DNA of 44,659 bases from Legionellales bacterium (GCA_027449905.1 DAIDKT010000117.1:1-44659), one strand, 5' to 3'. Counted from the first letter of the stretch, positions 28,301-37,955 are shown. Numbers and translations: made by a program. The notes: a model not told the origin generated them from the sequence alone.

Positions 28301-28700
28301 TGTTTCATCTGCCGTGAGCAGTGGTTTATTGATCGCGGGGATCACGATGGCCGGTGCCTTAATTTTGTTGATGGTGTTGCATGCATCGAGTCGTTTTTTG
28401 AATCAGAACTCCCTAGCTGCTTGCGCTGTGGATCCTGATAGTGGGCAATCTTTAAATTCTTTTTGTGATGTACCCCCTCGTGATAGAAAACATCAAGCGA
28501 ATACGCATGGTGATGGATTTTATAAGAAGATTCCTGTTTCGGGGACTGGTTTTTCTTGGGGTATTTTTAGTCCTGTCGTTTCGACAAACTCGGACTTGTT
28601 AGGCTCCGAGGGCGTTCTCAGCCCAAATGATATGAAGCATAAGAAGATGGATCACAGGACCTCTCTAGCCCCATTTGCTCATGAGGTAAAATTTAATTAG
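25389..28700 (+). CDS. Divergent P1B-like P-type ATPase with extra C-terminal membrane segments
   Basis: I use the ATG at 25389 (MPKKIIFQ), giving 1103 residues, far above the 700-850 of metal-pumping P1B ATPases. Seen: a ~115-residue N-terminal domain without CxxC; four hydrophobic segments; an actuator domain with QGECFPIDGY; the membrane CPC (C465, C467) typical of Cu/Zn/Cd pumps; DKTGTLTTG with phosphorylated D510; DHPLAKAI (P1B HP motif); MLTGDGS (T674-D676); IGDGLNDAP (D805, D809). The actuator loop that should read TGE reads NGK (363-365). About 130 residues separate TGD from GDGxND, longer than normal. Two additional C-terminal hydrophobic segments follow the usual eight, then a ~100-residue hydrophilic tail. 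Substrate unknown; start 22 bp after the SPOR gene. Confidence 0.82.
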   Translation: MPKKIIFQDSVLISSVMCYEECGLTVHSALCDLTDYKKKQLIPQDAMISVDVEPQSMGVNCYVITIESADDGAFQYPANWYQSVSQGLKTSVEDVGHELIKDPKAGGEQDTTASINWINILINILVITGIITLSVVFPPSIPLTIILASLCFLTTLFTARKYFFDFFRLVRLRQLSTMPTAITSAWLLSLAHTIYHATSMGSMFHFSMMFMNFVMPVMLVTIVNCMDELKRWVLKKSQVIYLRGMKSLLPTMQEVYDCYQLAQDEIDQLKILIEGQDTPKLDGENQHGDGEAISDQINRDGDLDPDLDLGHMPVITLTNDSLVPCSRHVLKKGMVVRIKQGECFPIDGYIILGETMIDARILNGKHQQVKHSGQFVPAGAVNLGREVVIYATKNIYDSAVNKIMLVSNRTRNEQQKLLRHSYFTYLYSGLIVIALIAALVTPLALGMFSVPLLLQSITCILFVICPCTIAIAHELPNLLSRYRLQEKHQIILQHDGLLERFDDIQTIVFDKTGTLTTGLSEVGASSKGISSALWQRIYLLENQYGFDHPLAKAICRYCEQHRHHQTKFTEIQGLQDHLERPVPIRDKKNRGLSAQVQGVQIHIGSERYMIEWGIHLPEKTVFLNRYLNAGYSPVYVAERGKYQGVILIRHQIRPDIIPSLQRLKNSGKKLIMLTGDGSASAFGFNKHLGNVFDLENIHTEQTAGEKEKFLNTLLNGYELELMSSLPNQDIKQAIFGKVYLSENPRKYFVKGMPHQEGISAEIDLVNLENKCHDPHFKKTILNFTSQKGHTLKQEKSAKKVWFIGDGLNDAPSARLISEQGGVSCAITETDKAAFFTDISLNGSLSYLFSQKKLNEFSKNIVSQNQWLLAYGVLVFLAFVICMPIMGIGFSPIIPVVVMVLTTLFTLFNSYRVNHAVDDAFVKHPSWIRSFLASDLSLGCIVAASALFVVSIMVFSISVGHLSLPAFIFTAGVSSAVSSGLLIAGITMAGALILLMVLHASSRFLNQNSLAACAVDPDSGQSLNSFCDVPPRDRKHQANTHGDGFYKKIPVSGTGFSWGIFSPVVSTNSDLLGSEGVLSPNDMKHKKMDHRTSLAPFAHEVKFN

Positions 28701-28776
28701 GGTCTGCTGATAATTTATCTTTTTAAACCCGAAGGGCCTAGGCAACTAAAGTCGAGATTATTTCTCCAGATCCCAG

Positions 28777-29118
28777 CTAACGCTCAATGGTGACACAAAT
28801 ATTGCCAGCATTTTTAACCGCGTGTTGTTTGCTCACACTGATTATCATACGAGATACGTGGCACGTTTCTTGAATAAGCGTGGCGACCTTCTCAGCCACG
28901 GTTTCGATCAGTGAAAAATGATTTGACTCGACGAAGTGAGTCACCGATTGGCATAGATGATCATAGTCGATTGTTTTTTCTAATTTATCGTCACATGAAC
29001 TTAAATCAAAGAAAAGGGTGATGTCCAATTTTAGGGCCTGTTTAATCTGCTGCTCCCAACTATGAACGCCAATATGCGTCTGAATACGCAGTTCTGAGAT
29101 AGATAATTTGTCGATGAT
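28777..29118 (-). CDS. folB: Dihydroneopterin aldolase, apparent non-AUG start
   Basis: FolB converts dihydroneopterin to hydroxymethyl-dihydropterin in folate synthesis. The frame reads IIDKLSISELRIQTHIGVHSWE (first strand and the conserved IGxxxWE), then LDITLFFDLSSCDDKLEKTIDY, FSLIETVAEKVA (with the catalytic-region Glu) and ISVSKQHAVKNAGNICVTIER. This gives 113 residues, normal for FolB. No ATG, GTG or TTG is available before the TTG at 29028, which would cut off the first strand. An AAGGAG stands 6 bp before ATC (29118-29116), so ATC is the likely initiation codon. Upstream in frame a TAA closes the reading. It is divergent from hemE. Confidence 0.85.
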   Translation of the reverse strand: MIDKLSISELRIQTHIGVHSWEQQIKQALKLDITLFFDLSSCDDKLEKTIDYDHLCQSVTHFVESNHFSLIETVAEKVATLIQETCHVSRMIISVSKQHAVKNAGNICVTIER

Positions 29119-29206
29119 ACAGCGCTCCTTCTGAAAGTTGTTACCTTATGGCAATACCGATATCTGTTAACCTCAGGGCCATAAAACATGCAAGCGATTG
29201 TTGTTG

Positions 29207-29215
29207 TGTTATAAT
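29207..29215 (+). promoter_or_regulatory. Extended -10 promoter of hemE
   Basis: TGTTATAAT is a perfect extended -10 element (TGnTATAAT), 29 bp before the hemE ATG. No good -35 is seen 17 bp upstream, as is usual for extended -10 promoters. Confidence 0.6.
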
Positions 29216-29244
29216 CAGCTTTCGTTATTTTTTTATATAAAATT

Positions 29245-30285
29245 ATGCAAAACTTGTCTGAGTCATTATTGCTAAAAGCTTTACGATGTCAACCGGTTAA
29301 ACGAACACCTGTTTGGTTGATGAGACAGGCTGGGCGGTATTTACCAGAGTATCGGGAAACGCGAGCAAAAGCGGGAGATTTCCTAAGTTTATGTAAAAAT
29401 AAAGAATGGGCTTGTGAGGTTACTTTGCAACCCTTGCGTCGTTATGCCTTGGACGCGGCCATTTTATTTTCCGACATATTAACCATTCCAGACGCAATGG
29501 GCCTCGGTCTTTCATTTGTTGAGGGTGAAGGGCCATGTTTTGCAAGACCGATTCGTGATGAAGCGGCGATCGATAAATTGTCGATACCAAGTATGCATGA
29601 TGAACTGGCTTATGTCGTCGATGCTGTGCGTTTAATTCGCCATGAGATGCCTGCCCATTTGCCTTTAATTGGATTTTCTGGCAGTCCTTGGACACTTGCT
29701 TGCTATATGATCGAAGGCGAAAGTAGTCGAGAATTTAAGCGGGCGTTGCAGTGGATGTATCTAAAGCCTGAGGCAATGAAGATTTTATTAACCAAATTGA
29801 CCCTGGCAGTCACCGCTTATTTATCTGAACAGGTGCAGGCAGGAGTCAATGTTTTAATGATATTCGATACCTGGGGCGGTATTTTAACCTCACATCACTA
29901 TCAGGTATATTCCCTCTTTTATATGCAACAGATTGTCACCAATCTGAAACAAAAACACCCTGATATCCCTATTATTTTATTTTCGAAAGGCGGTGGGCAG
30001 TGGTTGCCTCTGATCGCAGAGACCGGTTGTGATGCCATTAGTTTGGATTGGACATCTGATATAGCAAAAGCGCGTCAATTGGTTGGTCATCGGGTTGCCT
30101 TACAGGGTAATCTTGATCCGACTGTCTTATTGACGTCAAAACCGTGCATTCGCCAAGAAGTGCATCGTATTTTATCTTCCTATGGTCCAAATCCAGGCCT
30201 TATATTTAATTTAGGCCATGGTATTACGCCGGATGTGCCGCCGGAACATGTAACCGCTCTAATTGAAGCAGTTCATGATTATTGA
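29245..30285 (+). CDS. hemE: Uroporphyrinogen decarboxylase
   Basis: HemE (346 residues) removes four carboxyl groups from uroporphyrinogen III to give coproporphyrinogen III in heme synthesis. [19 protein letters not shown] is the substrate-binding signature. [19 protein letters not shown] carries the catalytic Asp, and [24 protein letters not shown] and [16 protein letters not shown] follow. The stop overlaps the next gene's start. The other heme genes are elsewhere, but the HemW heme chaperone is also in this window. Confidence 0.97.
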   Translation: MQNLSESLLLKALRCQPVKRTPVWLMRQAGRYLPEYRETRAKAGDFLSLCKNKEWACEVTLQPLRRYALDAAILFSDILTIPDAMGLGLSFVEGEGPCFARPIRDEAAIDKLSIPSMHDELAYVVDAVRLIRHEMPAHLPLIGFSGSPWTLACYMIEGESSREFKRALQWMYLKPEAMKILLTKLTLAVTAYLSEQVQAGVNVLMIFDTWGGILTSHHYQVYSLFYMQQIVTNLKQKHPDIPIILFSKGGGQWLPLIAETGCDAISLDWTSDIAKARQLVGHRVALQGNLDPTVLLTSKPCIRQEVHRILSSYGPNPGLIFNLGHGITPDVPPEHVTALIEAVHDY

Positions 30286-31252
30286 AACGACCTTTAAACC
30301 GGCTTGGTGGTTGACTAATCCGCATGCGCAAACAATTTATCCCAAGTTGATGCGTCGTCTTCAAGCTCCGATTGATAGGACTGAGCATCTTGAGTTACCC
30401 GATGGAGATTTTATAGAGTTACTCTGGGCGGATGCTGGTTTAAGTCTTGAAACACCATTGGTTATTTTTTTGCACGGCTTAACCGGCGGAGTCACTTCTC
30501 CCTATGTCGCGGGGCAATTAAACGCTTTCAATCGCGCTGGCTGGAGAGCGGTGCTCATCCATTTTCGTGGGAGTGGTCAAGAGCCAAATCGCTTACCGCG
30601 CCTGTATCATTCAGGCGAAACGGGAGATTTGCATGTTGTTATCCAGGTTTTAGCAAATCGTGAACCGACAACCAAAAAAGCTGTCGTTGGATTTTCTTTG
30701 GGTGGTAATGTGTTGCTTAAATGGTTAGGGGAGCAAGGTAAACAAGCGTTTGTCGACGCTGCAGTTGCGGTTTCGGTTCCTTTTCTGTTGAACGTAGTCG
30801 CTGATAAGATGAATCAGGGGTTTTCGCGAATTTATCAAACTCATTTGTTAAAAAAAATGCATCAGATGTTTTCTAAAAAATTAGAAAAATATCCAGAAAC
30901 ATGCGATATATATTCGAATCAAGCAGACTCGGTTTCTTGTTTTTGGACTTTTGATGATCGGATTACTGCACCATTGCACGGGTTCCCACATGTCCATGCT
31001 TACTATCGCGAATCAAGTTCACGTCAATATTTATCAGCAATTGCCACTCCAACCTTGATTATTCACTCACTGGACGATCCGTTCATGACGGCAAGTGTTG
31101 TCCCATGCTTAGACGAACTTTCAAGCGATATTATTTTAGAGCTAAGCCCCAAAGGCGGGCATGTAGGATTCATCTCAGGAAATAGACTGGGCAAACCGAT
31201 CTATTGGTTAGATCAACGCATTCCTGAGTTTTTGAAAGCGAAATTATCTTAA
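30275..31252 (+). CDS. yheT: Alpha/beta hydrolase, YheT family
   Basis: The ATG at 30275 lies inside the hemE 3' end (11-bp overlap) and gives 325 residues. The start [18 protein letters not shown] is characteristic of Yhe[17 protein letters not shown] forms the oxyanion region. [17 protein letters not shown] contains the nucleophile Ser, SLDDPFM the Asp, and [10 protein letters not shown] the His of the triad. E. coli YheT and eukaryotic ABHD relatives are esterases of ill-defined substrate. Coupling to hemE is probably a convenience of this lineage. Confidence 0.92.
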   Translation: MIIETTFKPAWWLTNPHAQTIYPKLMRRLQAPIDRTEHLELPDGDFIELLWADAGLSLETPLVIFLHGLTGGVTSPYVAGQLNAFNRAGWRAVLIHFRGSGQEPNRLPRLYHSGETGDLHVVIQVLANREPTTKKAVVGFSLGGNVLLKWLGEQGKQAFVDAAVAVSVPFLLNVVADKMNQGFSRIYQTHLLKKMHQMFSKKLEKYPETCDIYSNQADSVSCFWTFDDRITAPLHGFPHVHAYYRESSSRQYLSAIATPTLIIHSLDDPFMTASVVPCLDELSSDIILELSPKGGHVGFISGNRLGKPIYWLDQRIPEFLKAKLS

Positions 31253-31348
31253 CTCGATTTGATGAAATTTTTACGAATTCCCCCGTAGCTTGAACACGGG
31301 ATCCACACATTGTTCACTATGGATATCGACTTTCGTCGGTAGATCGCT
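31253..31348 (+). repeat. Dispersed repeat, copy A
   Basis: Directly after the yheT stop, CTCGATTTGATGAAATTTTT begins a ~96-bp sequence that matches the reverse complement of 40502-40597 at roughly three quarters of positions. It includes a central hairpin-like GTAGCTTGAACACGGG and a terminal TCGACTTTCGTCGG stem-loop. Copy B is larger and bounded by inverted repeats; this is a partial copy. The gene-free spacer runs to 31619. Confidence 0.7.
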
Positions 31349-31394
31349 CTATTCTATAACCGGATTTATTGGCCATGAGGCCATTTTCATACCC

Positions 31395-31422
31395 CTTGAT
31401 ATTTTTGTATATAGCCCCATAT
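31395..31422 (+). promoter_or_regulatory. sigma32 heat-shock promoter of grpE-dnaK-dnaJ
   Basis: CTTGATA (31395-31401), a 13-bp spacer, and CCCCATAT (31415-31422) match the RpoH consensus CTTGAAA-N(11-16)-CCCCAT nearly perfectly. It lies about 200 bp before grpE, leaving a long leader. The downstream genes are classic heat-shock genes, so the call is strong. Confidence 0.85.
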
Positions 31423-31534
31423 TATTAAATGGTCCGTTCAGATTCAGATTTTGACGTCCTTGGGTGCCCGGACTGTCAACATACCCAGGTGTTCATAATT
31501 GAATATTATTGAATTCAGGGTAACTGTCCATTAC

Positions 31535-31560
31535 GTCATCCTGCACGCAGTGAAGGATCT
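31535..31560 (+). repeat. Short dispersed repeat in the grpE leader
   Basis: GTCATCCTGCACGCAGTGAA followed by GGATCT resembles 40366-40389 on the other strand (reverse complement TAATCCTGAACGCAGTGAAG). Both are pieces of the common CATCCTGAGCGCAGxGAAGGAT intergenic repeat. Confidence 0.5.
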
Positions 31561-31619
31561 ACATCTGAATAAATTTTAATCTAATTCAATATAGCAATTC
31601 GGTTTATTGGAGTGAGTGA

Positions 31620-32231
31620 ATGAGTGATAAGTCAAAAAAAGATTGGAAGTCTCGCAGAGAAGAGCACCTCCATCAGGAAAAACAAAAGACACAACAGGCC
31701 CACATAGACCCGCTGATAGATGAAGATCTGGCCGATTTTTCAGAGGTACCTGTTTCATTAGAGCATCCATCTTATCCTGAACTAGAGGAAAAGCTAACTT
31801 TAGCTGAAAAGCAGGCGCATGAAAATTGGGAAAAAGCGACTCGAGCATTTGCTGAATTGGAAAATGTGCGTCGCCGCGCAGAGCGGGATATTGAAAATGC
31901 GCATAAATTTAGCCTGGAGCGATTTGTTGATGGTCTCATTCCAGTCGTAGATAGCCTTGAGCAGGCGTTGCAGTTGGCAGATAAAGTAGCGAACGCGGCG
32001 ATGCATGAGGGACTTGAATTAACCATGAAGCTGTTCTTGGATGTGCTGGGCAAATTTGATGTCACGCAATTGAATCCTGTGGGTGAGGTATTTAACCCAA
32101 CGCAACATGAAGCGATGTCTATGCAAGCGTCGCCTGATGCAAAACCTAATACAATTTTAATGGTATTTCAGAAAGGGTATAAACTCTATGATCGGGTTAT
32201 CCGACCGGCGAGAGTGATTGTTGCAAAGTAA
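31620..32231 (+). CDS. grpE: Nucleotide exchange factor GrpE
   Basis: GrpE (203 residues) releases ADP from DnaK. The protein has an acidic, charged N-terminus, a long helix typical of the dimer (AEKQAHENWEKATRAFAELE, NVRRRAERDIENAHKF), and the C-terminal beta domain that enters the DnaK cleft (LNPVGEVFNPTQHEAMSMQ, GYKLYDRVIRPARVIVAK). It is the first gene of the heat-shock group. Confidence 0.97.
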   Translation: MSDKSKKDWKSRREEHLHQEKQKTQQAHIDPLIDEDLADFSEVPVSLEHPSYPELEEKLTLAEKQAHENWEKATRAFAELENVRRRAERDIENAHKFSLERFVDGLIPVVDSLEQALQLADKVANAAMHEGLELTMKLFLDVLGKFDVTQLNPVGEVFNPTQHEAMSMQASPDAKPNTILMVFQKGYKLYDRVIRPARVIVAK

Positions 32232-32301
32232 AAGTAATGGCATGACTTGAAATATCTGGGTTATACCCCATATAACTAATAAATAAATTTTGGAGCTTGA
32301 C

Positions 32302-34248
32302 ATGGCAATGGCAAATATAATAGGTATTGACTTGGGTACAACAAATTCTTGTGTGGCAATTATGGAGGGTGGAAAACCCAGGGTCATTGAGAATAATGAA
32401 GGATGTCGTACAACACCATCGATTGTTGCTTATACGAATGATAATGAAATTCTAGTCGGGCAATCGGCTAAACGGCAATCTGTGACAAACCCGGATAACA
32501 CCTTGTATGCTATCAAGCGACTGATTGGTCGTCGTTTTGATGACGCCATTGTCCAAAAAGACATCAAAATGGTTCCGTACAAGATTGTTAAAGCTGAAAA
32601 TGGCGATGCATGGGTTCGTGTGAAAGATGAAGACAAAGCGCCTCCGCAAATTTCAGCTGAAGTATTACGTAAGATGAAAAAAACGGCCGAAGATTATTTG
32701 GGTAAACCGGTCACAGAGGCGGTTATTACGGTGCCAGCCTACTTTAATGATTCACAACGTCAAGCCACGAAAGATGCCGGTCGGATCGCAGGCCTTGAGG
32801 TTAAACGTATTATCAATGAGCCAACAGCGGCTGCGCTTGCTTATGGAATGGACAAAAAACGCGGCGATTCTATCATTGCGGTATACGACTTAGGTGGTGG
32901 TACATTTGACATCTCCATTATTGAAATTGCTGAAGTAGATGGCGAGCATCAATTTGAAGTCTTAGCCACGAATGGTGATACATTTCTTGGCGGCGAAGAC
33001 TTTGATTTGGCATTGATTGAGTATTTGGTTGCTGAGTTTAAAAAAGACACCGGTATTGATTTACATAGTGATCCCCTGGCTTTACAACGTTTAAAAGAGT
33101 CCGCAGAAAAAGCTAAAATCGAACTGTCTTCTTCTCAACAAACAGACGTCAATTTACCATATATCACAGCAGATGCTTCAGGTCCAAAACACATGAACAT
33201 CAAGCTCACTCGAGCTAAATTAGAATCGCTGGTTGAAAAGCTCGTCGAGCGGACGATTCCACCATTGAAGACTGCACTGAAAGATGCGGGTTTGACGGTG
33301 GCCAAGATCAACGAAGTGATTTTGGTTGGTGGCCAAACGCGGATGCCGATGGTTCAAAAGATCGTTGAAGAATTCTTTGGTAAAGAGCCACGAAAAGATG
33401 TGAACCCTGATGAAGCGGTTGCGGTAGGTGCTGCGATTCAGGCAGCCGTTTTATCCGGGGAAGTCAAAGATATTCTATTGCTTGATGTTACGCCTTTATC
33501 ACTGGGCATTGAAACTTTGGGTGGTGTCATGACCAAGCTCATTGAAAAAAACACGACCATCCCAACAAAGGCCAATCAAGTGTTTTCAACGGCGGATGAT
33601 AGTCAAACTGCCGTCACGGTCCACGTGCTCCAAGGAGAGCGTGAGCAAGCATCCGCTAATAAGTCACTGGGTCGTTTCGATCTCACCGATATCCCAGCGG
33701 CCCCACGTGGTGTTCCACAAATTGAAGTCACATTTGATATTGATGCGAATGGTATTTTAAATGTATCCGCTAAAGACAAAGCAACCGGCAAAGCACAATC
33801 GATTGTGATTAAAGCATCCAGTGGTTTGAGCGAAGAAGAAGTCGCAGCGATGGTGAAGGATGCGCAATCACACGTAGACGAAGACAAAAAGTTTAAGGAA
33901 TTGGTTGATGTCCGCAATCAAGCAGATGGTTTAATTCATAGCAGTGAAAAATCATTAAAAGATTTGGCTGCGGAATTGTCAGACGACGAGAAAAAAGGCA
34001 TAGAGCAGGCAGTTGCCGATCTAAAAGATGCGCTGAAGAGCAACGAAAAAGATCGTATTGAAGATAAGTTAAAAATATTAACCGATGCCTCTGCAAAAAT
34101 GGCTGAACGTGTATATGCAAAAAAAGCGGCAGGTGACCAGGGTCAATCAGACGTTCAACCTGAAGAGAAAGCGGCACAACCTGATGCAGGCGCTGGTGTC
34201 GTTGATGCTGAGTTTGAAGAAGTGTCAGATGATCAGGGTGACAAATAA
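32302..34248 (+). CDS. dnaK: Molecular chaperone DnaK (Hsp70)
   Basis: The ATG at 32302 has GGAG 6-7 bp upstream, giving 648 residues. The Hsp70 signatures are all present: [16 protein letters not shown] (phosphate loop), [29 protein letters not shown], the interdomain linker [17 protein letters not shown], a substrate-binding domain and a helical lid ending in a Gly/Ala/Asp-rich tail with [12 protein letters not shown], the EEV(D/S)D-type end of bacterial DnaK. It folds and protects proteins with GrpE and DnaJ. Confidence 0.99.
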   Translation: MAMANIIGIDLGTTNSCVAIMEGGKPRVIENNEGCRTTPSIVAYTNDNEILVGQSAKRQSVTNPDNTLYAIKRLIGRRFDDAIVQKDIKMVPYKIVKAENGDAWVRVKDEDKAPPQISAEVLRKMKKTAEDYLGKPVTEAVITVPAYFNDSQRQATKDAGRIAGLEVKRIINEPTAAALAYGMDKKRGDSIIAVYDLGGGTFDISIIEIAEVDGEHQFEVLATNGDTFLGGEDFDLALIEYLVAEFKKDTGIDLHSDPLALQRLKESAEKAKIELSSSQQTDVNLPYITADASGPKHMNIKLTRAKLESLVEKLVERTIPPLKTALKDAGLTVAKINEVILVGGQTRMPMVQKIVEEFFGKEPRKDVNPDEAVAVGAAIQAAVLSGEVKDILLLDVTPLSLGIETLGGVMTKLIEKNTTIPTKANQVFSTADDSQTAVTVHVLQGEREQASANKSLGRFDLTDIPAAPRGVPQIEVTFDIDANGILNVSAKDKATGKAQSIVIKASSGLSEEEVAAMVKDAQSHVDEDKKFKELVDVRNQADGLIHSSEKSLKDLAAELSDDEKKGIEQAVADLKDALKSNEKDRIEDKLKILTDASAKMAERVYAKKAAGDQGQSDVQPEEKAAQPDAGAGVVDAEFEEVSDDQGDK

Positions 34249-34463
34249 AAGCAAAGAGTAACGCCCGAGGTTGAGGAATTTTCGGCGCGCTAAGCCTCTT
34301 TTGGACAAAACTCGGGTAAAACGGACCTCATATTGAACACAGTGAACGGTCTCTTGATATCGGGAGCTATTTGCCTGCGCTCAACATGAGGTAACTCTTT
34401 GGTGTTCCTATATAAAAGCTCGGGACGACGTGTCTGAGAACGGGTAGGAAATCTTGTTAAGTG

Positions 34464-34486
34464 CTGTTGAAGGAAACTTTCAGCAG
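34464..34486 (+). promoter_or_regulatory. Leader hairpin upstream of dnaJ
   Basis: CTGTTGAAGG-AAA-CTTTCAGCAG can form a 10-bp RNA stem (two G-U pairs) with a three-base loop, 24 bases before the dnaJ ATG. The 262-bp dnaK-dnaJ spacer also has ACCTCAT (34324-34330) facing ATGAGGT near 34386. A temperature-sensitive or processing element is possible; this is inference. Confidence 0.35.
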
Positions 34487-34510
34487 ACACCTATTAAATG
34501 TGAGTATTCA

Positions 34511-35632
34511 ATGTCTCAACATGATTATTATGAGCTTCTTGAAGTAAATCGCGGGTCAACAGAGGCTGAAATTAAAAAATCTTATCGTCGCCTCGCGATG
34601 AAATATCACCCTGATCGTAACTCAGGTGATCAAGAAGCAGAAGATAAATTTAAAGAAATTCAGAAAGCGTATGCAATTCTCTCTGATCCGCAAAAGCGTG
34701 CTGCCTATGACCAATTTGGTCATGCGGGTGTTGATGGTGGTTCAGGCGCGGGTGGCTTTGGCGGTTTTGGTGATGTATTTGGAGATATTTTTGAAAATAT
34801 TTTCTCACAGGGACGGGGACGTCAGCAATCACGCGCACAACGTGGGTCGGATTTACAATATAATGTTCAATTAACCCTTGAAGAAGCGGCCCAAGGTAAG
34901 CAAATCGAAATTACAGTACCTAAGCATGTCGGCTGTCAAACCTGCGATGGCTCTGGGGCGAAGAAGGGCAGTCAGCCAGCACGTTGTGAAACGTGCAATG
35001 GGATTGGTGAGGTCCGGATGCAACAGGGATTTTTTTCCATTCAACAAACCTGTCCAAGCTGTCGCGGTGAAGGACACATTATTACTGAACCCTGTGAAAA
35101 GTGTCATGGTCAAGGTCGTGTTCGCGAGAGTAAGACGCTGACCGTTAAAATTCCCGCTGGCGTCGACAATCAGGATCGTGTTCGTCTCATTGGGGAAGGA
35201 GAAGCTGGTGCTTTAGGCGGACCACCAGGTGACTTATACGTACAAGTTGCGGTTAAGCCCCATCCTATTTTTGAACGGCATGAAAGTGACTTGCTGTGTG
35301 AAGTACCGATTAGCTTTGTTACCGCGTCATTGGGTGGCACGATTGAAGTGCCCACCTTAGAAGGGCGGGTCGCATTGAAAATTCCAGCTGAAACCCAAAC
35401 CGGCAAGTCATTTCGTTTACGTGGAAAAGGATTGCATTCCATACGAGGTCGGGCGCGAGGTGATTTAATCTGTAAAGCCGTGATTGAAACACCGGTCAAT
35501 TTACAGCGAGAACAAAAAGAGATTTTAGAAAAATTTCAAGAGTCACTCGACAGCAGCAAACATGGTCATTCACCAAAATCGAGTTCCTGGTTTGATGGTG
35601 TGAAGAAATTTTTTGAAGACATGAAATTCTAA
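34511..35632 (+). CDS. dnaJ: Co-chaperone DnaJ (Hsp40)
   Basis: The ATG at 34511 ([12 protein letters not shown]) is the canonical start; 373 residues. The J domain contains KYHPDRN, with the HPD tripeptide that stimulates DnaK ATPase. A Gly/Phe-rich linker follows ([18 protein letters not shown]). The zinc-binding domain has all four CxxCxGxG motifs: [32 protein letters not shown]. The C-terminal substrate-binding domain is intact. It is followed 9 bp later by carA. Confidence 0.98.
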   Translation: MSQHDYYELLEVNRGSTEAEIKKSYRRLAMKYHPDRNSGDQEAEDKFKEIQKAYAILSDPQKRAAYDQFGHAGVDGGSGAGGFGGFGDVFGDIFENIFSQGRGRQQSRAQRGSDLQYNVQLTLEEAAQGKQIEITVPKHVGCQTCDGSGAKKGSQPARCETCNGIGEVRMQQGFFSIQQTCPSCRGEGHIITEPCEKCHGQGRVRESKTLTVKIPAGVDNQDRVRLIGEGEAGALGGPPGDLYVQVAVKPHPIFERHESDLLCEVPISFVTASLGGTIEVPTLEGRVALKIPAETQTGKSFRLRGKGLHSIRGRARGDLICKAVIETPVNLQREQKEILEKFQESLDSSKHGHSPKSSSWFDGVKKFFEDMKF

Positions 35633-35641
35633 GGATTCCAC

Positions 35642-36751
35642 ATGCCAAATCAACCGGCCATTCTGGCTCTAGCTGATGGCACGATTTTTAACGGCTACTC
35701 TATTGGCGCTGAAGGTTCGGTTTGCGGAGAGTTGGTTTTTAATACATCGATGACCGGCTATCAAGAGATGTTATCTGACCCGTCCTATGCTGATCAAATT
35801 ATTACACTCACGACAGCGCATGTCGGGAATACCGGCTGTAATCCTGAAGACATGGAGTCTTCACGGGTTTGGGCTAAAGCGTTGGTTATTCGTGACTACG
35901 GATTTTTACCTAGCAACTATCGATCGACCGAGTCATTATCAGATTGGCTAAAAAAACATAATATCATTGGTATCGCCGGGATTGATACCCGTGCGCTTAC
36001 CCAGCGGCTTCGGGATTTTGGGGCGATTGGTGCGTGTGTCACGACGCACACCCAAGATCCCGGGCGCGCAACTTCTTTAGCACGATCATTTCAAGGTTTG
36101 GCTGGGGTTGATCTAGCGCAGGTGGTTTCTAGACAAACAATTGAACGCTGGTCTGCTGGGCAAGGGCAGTGGAGCAAAGTCGGTTGTCCATTGAAATATC
36201 ACGTGGTAGCTTATGATTTTGGTGTTAAAGAGACCATTTTGCGGATATTACATGATCTCGGCTGTCACATAACCATTGTTCCTGCAAAAACCAAGGCAAG
36301 TGATGTTCTAAAGATGAAACCGGATGGTGTATTCTTGTCGAACGGTCCGGGCGATCCTGCTGCGTGTGATTACGCGATTGACGCGACCAAAGCGTTTTTA
36401 GCTGCCGATATTCCTCTATTTGGTATTTGCCTTGGCTTTCAAATTTTGGCTTTGGCTTGCGGTGCTCAGTCATTAAAAATGAAATTTGGACATCATGGCG
36501 CCAATCATCCGGTGATTGAAATTAAAACAAAAAGGGTTTATATTACCAGTCAGAATCATGGATTTTCAATAGATGAAGCAACATTACCCGCTCACTTGAT
36601 TGTCACGCACCGATCCTTGTTTGATCAGAGTTTGCAGGGTATTATTCACGATGAAAAGCCAGCGTTTGGATTTCAGGGACATCCGGAATCTAGCCCAGGT
36701 CCTCATGATATTGAGGTAATTTTTAACAAATTTATAGGTTTTATGAACTGA
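35642..36751 (+). CDS. carA: Carbamoyl-phosphate synthase small (glutaminase) subunit
   Basis: CarA (369 residues) hydrolyses glutamine and passes ammonia to CarB, feeding pyrimidine and arginine synthesis. [20 protein letters not shown] is the N-terminal signature. The class I glutaminase triad is present: [10 protein letters not shown] (catalytic Cys) and [13 protein letters not shown] (His, Glu). The gene starts 9 bp after dnaJ. Its partner carB normally follows directly, but here metK follows after 28 bp, so carB must lie elsewhere. Confidence 0.96.
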   Translation: MPNQPAILALADGTIFNGYSIGAEGSVCGELVFNTSMTGYQEMLSDPSYADQIITLTTAHVGNTGCNPEDMESSRVWAKALVIRDYGFLPSNYRSTESLSDWLKKHNIIGIAGIDTRALTQRLRDFGAIGACVTTHTQDPGRATSLARSFQGLAGVDLAQVVSRQTIERWSAGQGQWSKVGCPLKYHVVAYDFGVKETILRILHDLGCHITIVPAKTKASDVLKMKPDGVFLSNGPGDPAACDYAIDATKAFLAADIPLFGICLGFQILALACGAQSLKMKFGHHGANHPVIEIKTKRVYITSQNHGFSIDEATLPAHLIVTHRSLFDQSLQGIIHDEKPAFGFQGHPESSPGPHDIEVIFNKFIGFMN

Positions 36752-36779
36752 TAATTTATATACAAGGAGTGCCGTTGCA

Positions 36780-37955
36780 GTGAATAAATCAAGTGTATTT
36801 ACCTCAGAGTCTGTTACAGAGGGACATCCAGATAAAATAGCCGATCAGATATCCGATGCGATTTTGGACGCTATTATTGCCCAGGATCCACATGCGCGCG
36901 TGGCCTGTGAGACATTTGTTAAGACAGGGATGGTTTTAGTTGGCGGTGAAATAACCACAAAGGCTTGGGTGGATGTCGAGTCGATTGCACGAGGTGTGGT
37001 TAAAGATATTGGTTATAATAGTTCTGCGATGGGGTTTGATTGGGAGTCATGCGCTGTATTATCTGCAATTGGTAAACAATCGACTGATATTGCACAAGGC
37101 GTGGATAATCAACAAACCAACCTGCTGGGTGCCGGTGATCAAGGCATGATGTTTGGGTACGCTACTCGGGAGACAGATGTATTCATGCCTGCCCCTATTG
37201 CGTATGCTCATCGGTTGATGGAGCGGCAAGCCAAAGTTCGTAAAGACGGTACCTTGCCTTGGTTGCGTCCGGATGGCAAATGCCAATTAACGGTTCGTTA
37301 TGAGCAGGGTAAACCAGTCGCAATCGACACGGTTGTATTTTCGACCCAGCATGATCCAGATATTGGGTATCAAGATTTGGTTGATGGCGTTCGTCGCGAA
37401 ATTATTAATCCTATCTTGCCAGCTGAGTGGATAACACCTGCGACACGATTTTTCATTAATCCGACTGGTCGATTCGTAATTGGGGGTCCATTGGGTGACT
37501 GTGGTTTAACGGGGCGTAAAATCATCGTTGACACGTATGGTGGCATGGCAAGACATGGCGGTGGTTGTTTTTCAGGAAAAGATCCGTCAAAAGTTGATCG
37601 CTCAGCGGCTTATGCGGCAAGACATGTTGCCAAAAATATTGTTGCTGCAGGCATAGCTGATAAGTGTGAGATTCAAGTTTCTTACGCAATCGGGATGCAT
37701 GAACCGACTTCATTTCATGTGGAAACATTTGGTACCGGTAAAATCAGCGATGCGGCGATCATTCAATTGATTCACGAACATTTTGATTTAACACCACAAG
37801 GTATTATCGATCATCACCAATTACTGCGCCCCATTTATCGACGAACGGCATCATATGGCCATTTTGGTCGAGACAACTTGCCTTGGGAGCGTTTGGACAA
37901 AGTGGCACAATTACAGAAAGCAGTTTCTGTTTCACATAAGGAAAGCGTATGTTAA
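36780..37955 (+). CDS. metK: S-adenosylmethionine synthetase
   Basis: MetK (391 residues) makes SAM from methionine and ATP. It starts with GTG at 36780, with AAGGAG 10 bp upstream, and reads [32 protein letters not shown] and [19 protein letters not shown] are the two family signatures, including ATP- and metal-binding residues. The stop overlaps the ahcY start by 7 bp, so synthesis and recycling of the SAM by-product are co-translated. No SAM riboswitch fits in the 28-bp gap before it. Confidence 0.97.
   Translation: MNKSSVFTSESVTEGHPDKIADQISDAILDAIIAQDPHARVACETFVKTGMVLVGGEITTKAWVDVESIARGVVKDIGYNSSAMGFDWESCAVLSAIGKQSTDIAQGVDNQQTNLLGAGDQGMMFGYATRETDVFMPAPIAYAHRLMERQAKVRKDGTLPWLRPDGKCQLTVRYEQGKPVAIDTVVFSTQHDPDIGYQDLVDGVRREIINPILPAEWITPATRFFINPTGRFVIGGPLGDCGLTGRKIIVDTYGGMARHGGGCFSGKDPSKVDRSAAYAARHVAKNIVAAGIADKCEIQVSYAIGMHEPTSFHVETFGTGKISDAAIIQLIHEHFDLTPQGIIDHHQLLRPIYRRTASYGHFGRDNLPWERLDKVAQLQKAVSVSHKESVC

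Noticed and set aside
33542..33917. Long open frames on other frames and strands inside dnaK, and similar ones inside dnaJ, rpoD and metK
   Set aside because: They lie wholly inside genes with strong family matches and have no Shine-Dalgarno or recognisable motifs; they arise from codon bias of the real gene.
36752..36779. SAM or SAH riboswitch before metK or ahcY
   Set aside because: The gap before metK is only 28 bp and metK overlaps ahcY; there is no room for the aptamers.
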